This document shows positions 1 through 5,031 of a stretch of 6,040 bases of DNA, piece by piece. Under the pieces are notes generated by a model that was not told the origin of the DNA, did not search any database, and worked only from the letters and a program-made list of their open reading frames with translations. The position numbers were made by a program, and so were the translations under genes. Numbering within the stretch: the stretch's first letter is position 1; each line of letters starts with the position of its first letter. Origin of the DNA: Candidatus Dadabacteria bacterium (lineage in GTDB: Bacteria; Desulfobacterota_D; UBA1144; Nemesobacterales; UBA2774); assembly GCA_030632765.1 (NCBI GenBank), contig DAOVUC010000108.1:1-6040 (forward strand), read 5' to 3'.

Positions 1-1
1 T

Positions 2-709
2 ATATCCATCAATTATAGACTAGCGGATGATGAATCGGCGCCCTGGCCTGAGATCGTATATGACGTAAATGCTGCTCTGAGGTGGATAAAACTCAATTCA
101 GAAAAACTCGAAATAGACCCTCGCTATATAATTCTTATGGGGGAATCGGCCGGAGCGCACCTTGCCGCGATGGCAGCTTTTTCAACTGGTGCAAAGGAGC
201 TTGAAGGGGATAAGAACCCCGGTGTTACGACTGAGGTAAATGCAGTTGTGTTACTTTATGGTCCTTATAATATGAGCAGCCTCGCTGTTCAGAAAAATAG
301 TGCCATAAGATCAGGCATGTGTGAGGAGCCTCAGTACTCAAGCCCTATTTTAGAGCTGCTTGACTGTCCCAAGACCAAGGAGGATGGATATAACATTGAC
401 AGCTGCGAGCTTAGCTTAGTGAGAACGGCTGATCCCGGCGTGTTTCTGGATAAATCTGATCCCCCGGCATATCTGGTTCATGGAGAGCATGACTGCACGG
501 TGCCATGGGGACAGAGTAAGGCGCTTCATGACGAGCTTGACGATGTAGGGGTGAAGAATGTATTCGTATCTGTCGAGGGTGGCGAGCACAGTATTGGCTC
601 GCTTGGGATAGAGGCGCAAGACATTGTGGATTTTATTAACGAGAGTTTGGTAGATGAGAAAGAAAGCGTTACTGATGCGGGTGGACCAAAGCCTCCTACC
701 AAGCAGTAA
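2..709 (+). CDS. alpha/beta-hydrolase, carboxylesterase-like (5' end outside window)
   Basis: The frame is open from the left edge, so the N-terminus (with the oxyanion-hole strand) is missing; 235 codons remain. Counting from the first visible codon, the nucleophile elbow is GESAG with Ser49, the acid is Asp164 in HGEHDCTVP, and the catalytic His196 is in GGEHS. Order and spacing fit the carboxylesterase/lipase-like alpha/beta-hydrolase fold, and the upstream NYRLA...AP.P....D..AA..W pattern is typical of this esterase group. It probably hydrolyses a carboxylic ester; the substrate cannot be read from sequence. Four cysteines (107, 122, 135, 165) would suit disulfides if the protein is exported, but the signal-peptide region is not visible. 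The last 15 or so residues (ending PKPPTKQ) look unstructured, and the stop codon lies inside the first copy of an 80-base repeat, so the C-terminus may have been altered by that repeat. The first internal ATG, at 137, is not the start because conserved sequence precedes it. Confidence 0.88.
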   Translation: MSINYRLADDESAPWPEIVYDVNAALRWIKLNSEKLEIDPRYIILMGESAGAHLAAMAAFSTGAKELEGDKNPGVTTEVNAVVLLYGPYNMSSLAVQKNSAIRSGMCEEPQYSSPILELLDCPKTKEDGYNIDSCELSLVRTADPGVFLDKSDPPAYLVHGEHDCTVPWGQSKALHDELDDVGVKNVFVSVEGGEHSIGSLGIEAQDIVDFINESLVDEKESVTDAGGPKPPTKQ

Positions 710-780
710 ACACCTACGCGCTGGGCGCTCTTACGCAGAGGGCGTTCAATTTCAAACAGGCTTTCGAGTTAGAAAGAAAT
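702..780 (+). repeat. 80-base dispersed repeat, copy 1
   Basis: This is one of three copies in the window (others at 1332-1411 and 2601-2681). The 25-base core at 715-739 begins TACGCGCTGGGC and ends CTTACGCAGA. It differs from copy 2 by one base and from copy 3 by two. The rest (TTCAAT, AGGCTTTCGAGTT, AAAGAAAT) aligns less well. Two TACGC words bracket the core. The stop codon of the hydrolase (707-709) falls inside the left end of the copy. Function is unknown. Confidence 0.8.
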
Positions 781-801
781 TACTAAGTAAATCCCTCTTA
801 A

Positions 802-822
802 TCTCCCTTTTTCTAAGGGAGA
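802..822. repeat. intergenic hairpin, 8-bp stem
   Basis: TCTCCCTT (802-809) pairs with AAGGGAGA (815-822) around a five-base loop. It lies 21 bases after repeat copy 1. No T-run follows on the + strand (A-rich sequence follows), so it is not a standard intrinsic terminator for the hydrolase. The preceding CCCTCTTAA and the following purine-rich AAAAGGCAAAGAAAGATTT resemble modules repeated elsewhere in the window. Confidence 0.55.
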
Positions 823-876
823 AGAAAAAAAGGCAAAGAAAGATTTTCATTTCGCTCAAATCTATACAATTTCACT

Positions 877-897
877 GGATTTTATAATGCAAAATCC
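877..897. repeat. intergenic hairpin, 7-bp stem, containing TATAAT
   Basis: GGATTTT (877-883) pairs with AAAATCC (891-897) around a seven-base loop. The motif TATAAT (883-888) overlaps the stem and loop and lies about 70 bases before the 956 gene, so a promoter -10 box is conceivable. No good -35 hexamer sits at the right distance, so the promoter reading is weak. Confidence 0.35.
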
Positions 898-940
898 TGT
901 AAACTAATGATATAGATACGGCGGGGTACAAAATAAGAAT

Positions 941-946
941 AAAGGA
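941..946 (+). promoter_or_regulatory. ribosome binding site for the 124-residue gene
   Basis: AAAGGA lies nine bases before the ATG at 956. It supports that start over the ATG at 951, which is in another frame and meets a stop after four codons. Confidence 0.6.
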
Positions 947-955
947 ATTTATGTC

Positions 956-1330
956 ATGGAATTAAGAGTAAAGCATTTATCTGGACTAGGGTTTACGCCA
1001 GGCAGTTATGTGACGATTAAGAGGAGCGGGGAGCAACTTGTTCTTCTCGGAGTTGAGGAGAAGGAAGCGGTCGCGGGGTTTAAGGGTGTAAATGAGGGAA
1101 AGAAAGAACGCGTTGACATAGAGAAGAGAATTCACATAGCTGATTTAATCAACGTAAAACTTAGCCCTACTGTCGAGCAGTCGAGCGATTACGGCACGGT
1201 GGTTAAAACATTCATTGTATTAACGATAAGAGACGACGCGGGATTCACATATGAAGTGTTTTTAGCAGGGGATGAAATAAAACGCGTGACCCCGGTTTAT
1301 AATGACTTCGTCAAAATGCTGACAGAATAG
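956..1330 (+). CDS. uncharacterised 124-residue protein
   Basis: I do not recognise this protein. It has no signal peptide and no membrane segment. It is rich in charged residues and in alternating hydrophobic stretches that suggest beta strands: SYVTIKR and QLVLLGVEE near residues 17-35, then KTFIVLTIRD and FTYEVFLAG around residues 84-106, followed by a short C-terminal helix (NDFVKMLTE). That arrangement (strands then a helix, with a loop of Gly, Lys and Glu at 40-55) would suit a small PH- or GRAM-like beta barrel, but this is inference from pattern only. The ATG has a Shine-Dalgarno site, and codon use resembles the neighbouring genes, so it is likely a real, probably cytoplasmic protein. 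It stands alone between two repeat-rich spacers, with an 80-base repeat starting directly after its stop, so context gives no clue to its role. Confidence 0.72.
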   Translation: MELRVKHLSGLGFTPGSYVTIKRSGEQLVLLGVEEKEAVAGFKGVNEGKKERVDIEKRIHIADLINVKLSPTVEQSSDYGTVVKTFIVLTIRDDAGFTYEVFLAGDEIKRVTPVYNDFVKMLTE

Positions 1331-1331
1331 C

Positions 1332-1411
1332 AGCAAAAATCACAGCTACGCGCTGGGCACTCTTACGCAGAAGCATTCAATTTTTAAATAGCTTAAGAGT
1401 TTCAAAGAAAT
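1332..1411 (+). repeat. 80-base dispersed repeat, copy 2
   Basis: This copy starts one base after the stop codon of the 124-residue gene. Its core is at 1347-1371 and differs by one base from each of the other copies. The left end AGCAAAAATCACA matches copy 3 (AGCAAAAGTCACA) better than copy 1. The right end GAGTTTCAAAGAAAT is the same as in copy 3. It has the same orientation as the other two copies. Confidence 0.8.
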
Positions 1412-1420
1412 AGTATGGGA

Positions 1421-1438
1421 GCGGGCAGTGCCTGCCGC
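1421..1438. repeat. hairpin following repeat copy 2
   Basis: GCGG and CAG (1421-1428, with one bulged G) pair with CTG and CCGC (1432-1438) around a TGC loop. It starts ten bases after the repeat ends. A hairpin also starts ten bases after copy 3, with a different stem sequence. No T-run follows, so this is not a standard terminator. Confidence 0.5.
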
Positions 1439-1445
1439 CATTGTT

Positions 1446-1520
1446 GTAATGTCGGAAGATTTAAAGACAAAAGCAAGAACAAAGACAAAAGAGAGATTCT
1501 GAATCGAGTTCAGAATGACA
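1446..1520 (+). repeat. GTAATGTCGG purine-tract module with ATTCTGAA/TTCAGAAT hairpin
   Basis: The module begins GTAATGTCGG, continues with a low-complexity AAAGACAAAAGC-type tract, and ends with a perfect 8-bp hairpin (ATTCTGAA 1496-1503, TTCAGAAT 1509-1516, five-base loop) followed by GACA. A second, longer version lies at 2979-3096. A further purine tract (AAAGGCAAAAGC, GAAAAG) continues to about 1565. Such hairpin repeats are common in some bacterial genomes; their function is unknown. Confidence 0.6.
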
Positions 1521-1573
1521 AATTAAAGGCAAAAGCAAAAGAAAAGAAAAGATAAGATAAGGAAACGGCGATT

Positions 1574-1580
1574 AAGGAGG
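1574..1580 (+). promoter_or_regulatory. strong Shine-Dalgarno site that sets the TTG start
   Basis: AAGGAGG lies four bases before the TTG at 1585. No ATG occurs in this frame until residue 126 of the protein, and the TTG gives an N-terminus (MLKN) identical to that of the third transporter, so the TTG start is well supported. The spacing is shorter than usual. Confidence 0.8.
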
Positions 1581-1584
1581 GAAA

Positions 1585-2463
1585 TTGCTAAAGAATGTTT
1601 TAGCTCTTATTTATGTAGCGCTTTCATGGGGATCGGCGTTTGCGTTGATTAAGTATGCAGAGGAGACGATCTCTCCACTAACCGTTCAGGCCGGGCGATG
1701 CACAATTGGCTTTATTGCACTCTTAATACTCTCAATCGTACTAAAGCGTGACATAAAAGGACATGCGAAGTACTGGTTCGCCTGGCTGGTATTCGCGGTC
1801 TTGGGTATCGCGTATCTTTGGATAGTTATAGCGGTTGGTGAGGAATACATCTCATCCGGGCTTACCTCAGTTCTGGTCACGGTAACGCCTCTGGTCACAT
1901 TTATCATTACGGTATTTATCTTGAGAACAGAGCGGTTCAATATTCTTGGCGGGATAGGGCTTATGGTGGGTGTTTTAGGACTTGTGCTCGTTGTCGGAAT
2001 CAAAAATATTTTGGGCGGCAGCTCTACACTTATTGGCGCACTACTAATCGCATCAGGATTTGCGGTATTTGCAATTAACGGAATAATCGCGCCCCGCCTT
2101 GCAAGCGGCACCGACCCGATTGTATCAACCACATACTACACCGGAATTGGGACTGTTCTTATCTGGGTGGCCGCGTTTATATTCGAGAGCCCGCTTAAGA
2201 CCCATTTAACCCTAGCTAACTCCGTAGACGAGGTATTTATGGGCGTTATCAGCTTTGCGAGCGGGTTTGTGGTTTATTACTGGCTCTTAAACAGGGTAGG
2301 GGCGTTTTTTTCTTCAATGACTTTTTATCTTATCCCAATTGTGGGCATGGCGAGCGGGTTTATTATGTTTAAGGAGAAGATCACCCTCACTCAAGTCGTC
2401 GGCATTCTTATCGTATTCGTAGGCGTTTATTTAATAAATAGGGTGAAGTTTAAAGGGACCTAG
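1585..2463 (+). CDS. EamA/DMT-superfamily transporter, paralog 1 (TTG start)
   Basis: This is a 292-residue inner-membrane protein with about ten hydrophobic segments (near 4-23, 31-53, 64-85, 90-113, 120-139, 147-170, 180-200, 215-235, 240-260, 267-286), arranged as two repeated EamA domains. That length and design are standard for drug/metabolite transporters, many of which export amino acids or other metabolites; the substrate cannot be told from sequence. Family-like features are AGR at 36-38 in helix 2, TPL (101-103) in helix 4 with Glu116 after it, and the C-terminal pattern IP (250-251)...FKEK (262-265)...TQ..G....GVYL. Start: TTG after AAGGAGG. It aligns without gaps to the two transporters downstream but is the most divergent (about 50% identical to the third by hand count). 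It has Trp78 and Trp235 and a lysine-rich tail. It is separated from the other two by 680 bases of repeats and a gene remnant, so it is probably transcribed separately today. Confidence 0.92.
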   Translation: MLKNVLALIYVALSWGSAFALIKYAEETISPLTVQAGRCTIGFIALLILSIVLKRDIKGHAKYWFAWLVFAVLGIAYLWIVIAVGEEYISSGLTSVLVTVTPLVTFIITVFILRTERFNILGGIGLMVGVLGLVLVVGIKNILGGSSTLIGALLIASGFAVFAINGIIAPRLASGTDPIVSTTYYTGIGTVLIWVAAFIFESPLKTHLTLANSVDEVFMGVISFASGFVVYYWLLNRVGAFFSSMTFYLIPIVGMASGFIMFKEKITLTQVVGILIVFVGVYLINRVKFKGT

Positions 2464-2564
2464 TTTATTAGTTTGGAATAAAAAAGGTAAAAGAAAGATT
2501 TCTCCCGTTGGTCGAAATGACGTTGGTTGTTTATTCCGAAGAGGTTTTGGAGAAATAGTAAAAT

Positions 2565-2729
2565 GTGGACACTGTCCACTTCTTTTGACTGACCAAAAGA
2601 AGCAAAAGTCACACCTACGCGGTGGGCACTCTTACGCAGAGGGTATTTAATTTCTGACAGGCTTTCGAGTTTCAAAGAAATGGTTTGTCAGCAGATGCTA
2701 TCTGCCTACTTTTCCTAGATGAAAAGTAG
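2565..2729 (+). repeat. composite repeat unit: paired hairpins flanking an 80-base repeat
   Basis: Four perfect hairpins surround repeat copy 3. On the left, GTGGAC-ACT-GTCCAC (2565-2579) abuts CTTCTTTTG...CAAAAGAAG (2579-2602, six-base loop). On the right, GCAGAT-GCT-ATCTGC (2691-2705) abuts CTACTTTTC...GAAAAGTAG (2706-2729, six-base loop). Each side is thus a 6-bp stem with a three-base loop followed by a 9-bp stem with a six-base loop. This looks like a defined, possibly mobile, non-coding unit. No open frame of interest and no terminator T-run is present. Confidence 0.6.
2601..2681 (+). repeat. 80-base dispersed repeat, copy 3
   Basis: The core lies at 2616-2640 and differs from copy 2 by one base and from copy 1 by two. 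The 3' half (ATTTAATTTC, GACAGGCTTTCGAGTTTC) is closest to copy 1 in the middle and to copy 2 at the end. Unlike the other copies it is not next to a stop codon: the first transporter ends about 140 bases upstream. Confidence 0.8.
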
Positions 2730-2748
2730 AGAAGAAGATTCTCATATG

Positions 2749-2771
2749 TTCTTTTGATTGACCAATTGAGC
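2749..2771 (+). repeat. degenerate copy of the CTTTTGA(C/T)TGACCAA hairpin
   Basis: TTCTTTTGATTGACCAA followed by TTGAGC matches the left 9-bp hairpin at 2579-2603 in sequence, but its right arm has decayed and no longer pairs well. It lies between CATATG and CATATATG words. Confidence 0.4.
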
Positions 2772-2877
2772 ATATATGTTAATAGGAATAATTAGAACGA
2801 GCTATGAGAGGTTTCGGAAAGGGCGTCCAAATCCTCGCTTGTTCGAATTTGTACCAAAAGTCACCGACTGCACACAA

Positions 2878-2983
2878 ATTACGCTAAAAATAAATTTCCT
2901 CACTAAATGATTTAATTCGACCCACACCCCGCAAATCATTTTTAACGCTCAGAAATTTATTTTCTTAACGCTATTTGCGTAAT
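2878..2983. repeat. 106-base imperfect palindrome (possible MITE-like element)
   Basis: Three nested inverted blocks pair in order: ATTACGC (2878-2884) with GCGTAAT (2977-2983), AAAATAAATTTC (2887-2898) with GAAATTTATTTT (2952-2963), and AAATGATTT (2905-2913) with AAATCATTT (2933-2941). The unpaired centre contains GACCCACACCCC. The right arm is longer than the left and carries TTAACGCT twice (2942-2949 and 2965-2972). No transposase is nearby. Its termini and size would suit a small non-autonomous element, but no target duplication is evident. Confidence 0.6.
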
Positions 2984-3096
2984 GTCGGGAAATTAAAGGC
3001 AAAGACAAAAGCAAAAGAAAGATTTCTCACTGCGTTCGAAAAAGATTAGATTCTGAAAGATCCCGAAATAAATTCGGGGAATGGTTCAGGATGACA
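2979..3096 (+). repeat. second GTAATGTCGG purine-tract module with nested hairpins
   Basis: It starts GTAATGTCGG like the module at 1446 and overlaps the outer arm of the 106-base palindrome. A purine tract (AAAGGCAAAGAC, AAAAGC, GAAAGATTTCTC) follows. Then ATTCTGAA...TTCAGGAT encloses a second hairpin, CCCGAA (3062-3067) with TTCGGG (3073-3078), and the module ends ATGACA. It reads as two small repeats nested in one another. Confidence 0.5.
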
Positions 3097-3109
3097 AGCT
3101 AAAGAATAC

Positions 3110-3130
3110 ATTGTGAAACAAGTTCAGAAT
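3110..3130 (+). repeat. decayed ATTCTGAA/TTCAGAAT hairpin
   Basis: ATTGTGAA (3110-3117) and TTCAGAAT (3123-3130) form the same 8-bp hairpin as at 1496-1516 with one mismatch, around a five-base ACAAG loop. It stands just upstream of the transporter remnant. Confidence 0.5.
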
Positions 3131-3142
3131 GCCAACGAATTA

Positions 3143-3184
3143 GGTGTTTGGATTATAAATAGAGTAAAGTTTAAGAAGGGCTAA
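3143..3184 (+). pseudogene. 3' remnant of a lost EamA transporter gene
   Basis: In the frame ending at the TAA at 3182-3184, the 13 codons read GVWIINRVKFKKG. The intact transporters end GVYLINRVKFKGT, GVYLINRTRFKKGS and GVYLVNREKFKKG, so this is the very end of another family member. Nothing upstream in this frame resembles a transporter; repeat sequence begins at about 3140. The stop codon is three bases from the next ATG, exactly as between the two intact genes downstream. The AAGAAGGG in this tail also serves as the ribosome binding site of the next gene, which may explain why it survived. Confidence 0.75.
3173..3180 (+). promoter_or_regulatory. ribosome binding site embedded in the remnant tail
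   Basis: AAGAAGGG lies seven bases before the ATG at 3188. In the remnant it encodes the Lys-Lys-Gly end of a former protein. The same words end the second transporter gene (4055-4062) and precede the third start at 4073, so the tail codons double as a translation signal in both places. Confidence 0.65.
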
Positions 3185-3187
3185 GAA

Positions 3188-4069
3188 ATGCTTACTAATG
3201 TAATCATCGTGCTGTATATAGCGGCCGTTTGGGCGTTCACGTTCATATTCCTCAAAATGGAGGAAGCGGATGTTCCGCCCATTACCATAATGGCGGGGCG
3301 CGCCATAATAGCCTTCGTCTGCCTCCTAATAGTAGCGCTTATAACCAAAAAAGACTTAATCGGGCACTTCAAATATATCGGAAGGTTTTTCGTATTCGCG
3401 ATTTTAGGAATAGTGGTGCTGTGGCTCGGGCTTGCGTTCGGGCAGGAATACGTATCGGCCGGAATTGGCTCTGTGATGGTCACAATTACGCCATTATTAA
3501 CATTCATCATCCTCGTGTTTATGCTGGGGGAAGAGAGGTTTCACATTACAGGGCTCATAGGGCTTCTCGTTGGCGTTGCTGGCATAGTGCTCGTGATCGG
3601 TGTCGAGAACATTATTCACGGCGGGGCTACATTAAAGGGAGTGCTCTTGATCGGGGGCGGTTTTGTGTTCTTTGCGATTAATGGAGTAATAGTTGGGAAG
3701 TGGGCAAAGGGGATTGACCCGGTAATCACCTCGACATATTATCTTCTACTGGCCGGCATCATTCTCACTGTGTTTGCATTCATATTCGAAAGCCCAACGC
3801 GGGTCCCCTGGACTGTCGACAACTACTTTGAAGAGCTTGCCATTGGAGTAATATGCACGGCGAGCGGGTACTTTGGTTATTACTATCTCATACATAAGGT
3901 AGGGGCGTTTTTCTCCTCTCTGATTTTCTATTTCATTCCTGTTTTTGGCATACTGGCGGGTTTTCTGCTGCTCAAAGAACATGTCGCGATCTCGCAGATA
4001 ATTGGCGTTGTCACAATCATAATCGGCGTTTACCTAATAAATAGAACAAGGTTTAAGAAGGGATCTTAA
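3188..4069 (+). CDS. EamA/DMT-superfamily transporter, paralog 2
   Basis: This 293-residue inner-membrane protein has two EamA domains and about ten membrane segments at the same positions as its neighbours. Visible features are PITIMAGRA (31-39) in helix 2, GQEY (85-88), TPL (101-103) and EERF (115-118) after helix 4, GVI.GKWAKG in the loop after helix 6 (166-175), GAFFSSLIFYFIP (239-251) and LKEH (262-265). It is expected to move a small metabolite, probably outward; the substrate is unknown. Hand-counted identity to the third transporter is about 64%, with no gap, so this pair is the most recent duplication. The ATG is set by AAGAAGGG seven bases upstream. Only three bases separate its stop from the next gene, so the two are almost certainly one transcript and may be translationally coupled. 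Confidence 0.93.
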   Translation: MLTNVIIVLYIAAVWAFTFIFLKMEEADVPPITIMAGRAIIAFVCLLIVALITKKDLIGHFKYIGRFFVFAILGIVVLWLGLAFGQEYVSAGIGSVMVTITPLLTFIILVFMLGEERFHITGLIGLLVGVAGIVLVIGVENIIHGGATLKGVLLIGGGFVFFAINGVIVGKWAKGIDPVITSTYYLLLAGIILTVFAFIFESPTRVPWTVDNYFEELAIGVICTASGYFGYYYLIHKVGAFFSSLIFYFIPVFGILAGFLLLKEHVAISQIIGVVTIIIGVYLINRTRFKKGS

Positions 4070-4072
4070 AAA

Positions 4073-4951
4073 ATGCTCAAGAATTTTCTGGTACTTCTTT
4101 ACGTGGCGCTTGCCTGGGCGATAGCAATTCTATTTGTAAAAGTCGAGGAAGCCACAATACCTCCCATTACCATTATGGCCGGGCGTGCGATCCTCGCATT
4201 CATAACACTTTTTATAGTCGCTCTAATAACGCGGAAGGATCTCGCGGGCAATTTTAAACACATCGGCTCGTTTCTGGTCTTTGCCATACTCGGCATAACG
4301 CTTCTCTGGCTCTGTCTGGCGTTCGGGCAGGAATATATATCTGTAGGGCTTGGCTCTGTAATGGTCACCGCAATGCCGCTTGTGACGTTTATAATTCTGG
4401 TGCTTATCCTGCGTGTCGAGAAATTCAGCGCCGTTGGTTTGATCGGTCTCTTGATAGGTATTCTGGGCATAGCGCTCGTCATTGGTTTCAAAAATATACT
4501 TGCAGGCGGGTCTACATTGTTAGGGGCCCTTCTTATGGTGGGCGGGTTTGGATTTTTAGCCGTAAACGGTGTGCTGGCGGGGAAATGGGCTAAGGGGATT
4601 GATGCTATCATAACCACTACGTATTTTTTGGGTCTGGGAGCTGTGATGTTAAGCGCGCTTGCATTTATATTTGAAAGCCCGATGCATGTGCCATGGACTA
4701 AAGACACGATATTGAGTGAGCTTGCGCTGGGTATTATCAGCACGGCAACCGGGTATTTCGGATTCTACTATCTTATTCATAAAGCGGGGGCGTATTTCAC
4801 CTCGTTTATCTTCTACTTCATTCCGATCTTTGGCCTCTTAAGCGGGCATTTGTTCATGAAAGAGAAGGTTTCAGTCACGCAGATAATTGGCGTTGCTATA
4901 GTCTTGATCGGTGTTTATCTGGTAAATAGAGAGAAGTTTAAGAAGGGGTGA
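4073..4951 (+). CDS. EamA/DMT-superfamily transporter, paralog 3
   Basis: This 292-residue protein is collinear with the gene before it: two EamA domains, about ten hydrophobic segments, PITIMAGRA (31-39), GQEY (85-88), MPL (101-103, Met replacing the Thr of its paralogs), Glu116, GKWAKG (170-175), GAYFTSFIFYFIP (239-251) and MKEK (262-265). It is predicted to be an inner-membrane metabolite transporter of unknown substrate. Its ribosome binding site, AAGAAGGG, lies within the last codons of the preceding gene. Differences between the pair fall mostly in helix 1, the helix 4-5 loop (FMLGEERFHI versus LILRVEKFSA) and helix 7, which might reflect altered substrate preference; this is inference. 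DMT proteins can work alone or as paired subunits; the standard 290-residue length suggests each could function alone, possibly as a homodimer. No obvious terminator follows the stop. Confidence 0.93.
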   Translation: MLKNFLVLLYVALAWAIAILFVKVEEATIPPITIMAGRAILAFITLFIVALITRKDLAGNFKHIGSFLVFAILGITLLWLCLAFGQEYISVGLGSVMVTAMPLVTFIILVLILRVEKFSAVGLIGLLIGILGIALVIGFKNILAGGSTLLGALLMVGGFGFLAVNGVLAGKWAKGIDAIITTTYFLGLGAVMLSALAFIFESPMHVPWTKDTILSELALGIISTATGYFGFYYLIHKAGAYFTSFIFYFIPIFGLLSGHLFMKEKVSVTQIIGVAIVLIGVYLVNREKFKKG

Positions 4952-4995
4952 GGGGTTAAAAATTTAGAGGATTATGAATAGCGACAAGAACAGTG

Positions 4996-5023
4996 TTTAC
5001 AATGTATTTTCGATGCATATATT
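4996..5023 (+). promoter_or_regulatory. possible promoter for the DUF4238 gene, near-leaderless
   Basis: TTTACA (4996-5001) and TATATT (5018-5023) are 16 bases apart and resemble sigma-70 boxes. Transcription from them would begin at about 5030, on top of the ATG at 5032. That fits the absence of any Shine-Dalgarno sequence before this gene. Such AT-rich sequence often contains chance matches. Confidence 0.35.
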
Positions 5024-5031
5024 AATTTAAT

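Noticed and set aside
802..822. Hairpin as intrinsic terminator of the hydrolase gene
   Set aside because: No T-run follows on either strand; the sequence after it on the + strand is purine-rich.
654..887. 77-residue + strand open frame spanning the hydrolase end and the following spacer
   Set aside because: It overlaps the conserved hydrolase frame and then runs through repeat and purine-rich sequence; the protein is low-complexity Arg/Lys/Leu with no family look.
702..2681. The three 80-base repeats as a CRISPR array
   Set aside because: They are spaced by hundreds of bases with genes between them, and the copies diverge; there are no regular spacers or cas genes.
1686..4743. Long antisense open frames opposite the transporters (1686-2132, 3181-3510, 4099-4743)
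   Set aside because: They are mirror frames of strongly supported EamA genes, full of Ser, Pro, Thr and Ile from antisense codons, and lack ribosome binding sites.
4974..5030. 18-codon mini-ORF between the last transporter and the DUF4238 gene
   Set aside because: It is very short, has only AGAGG three bases from the ATG as a weak site, and its composition resembles the AT-rich spacer.
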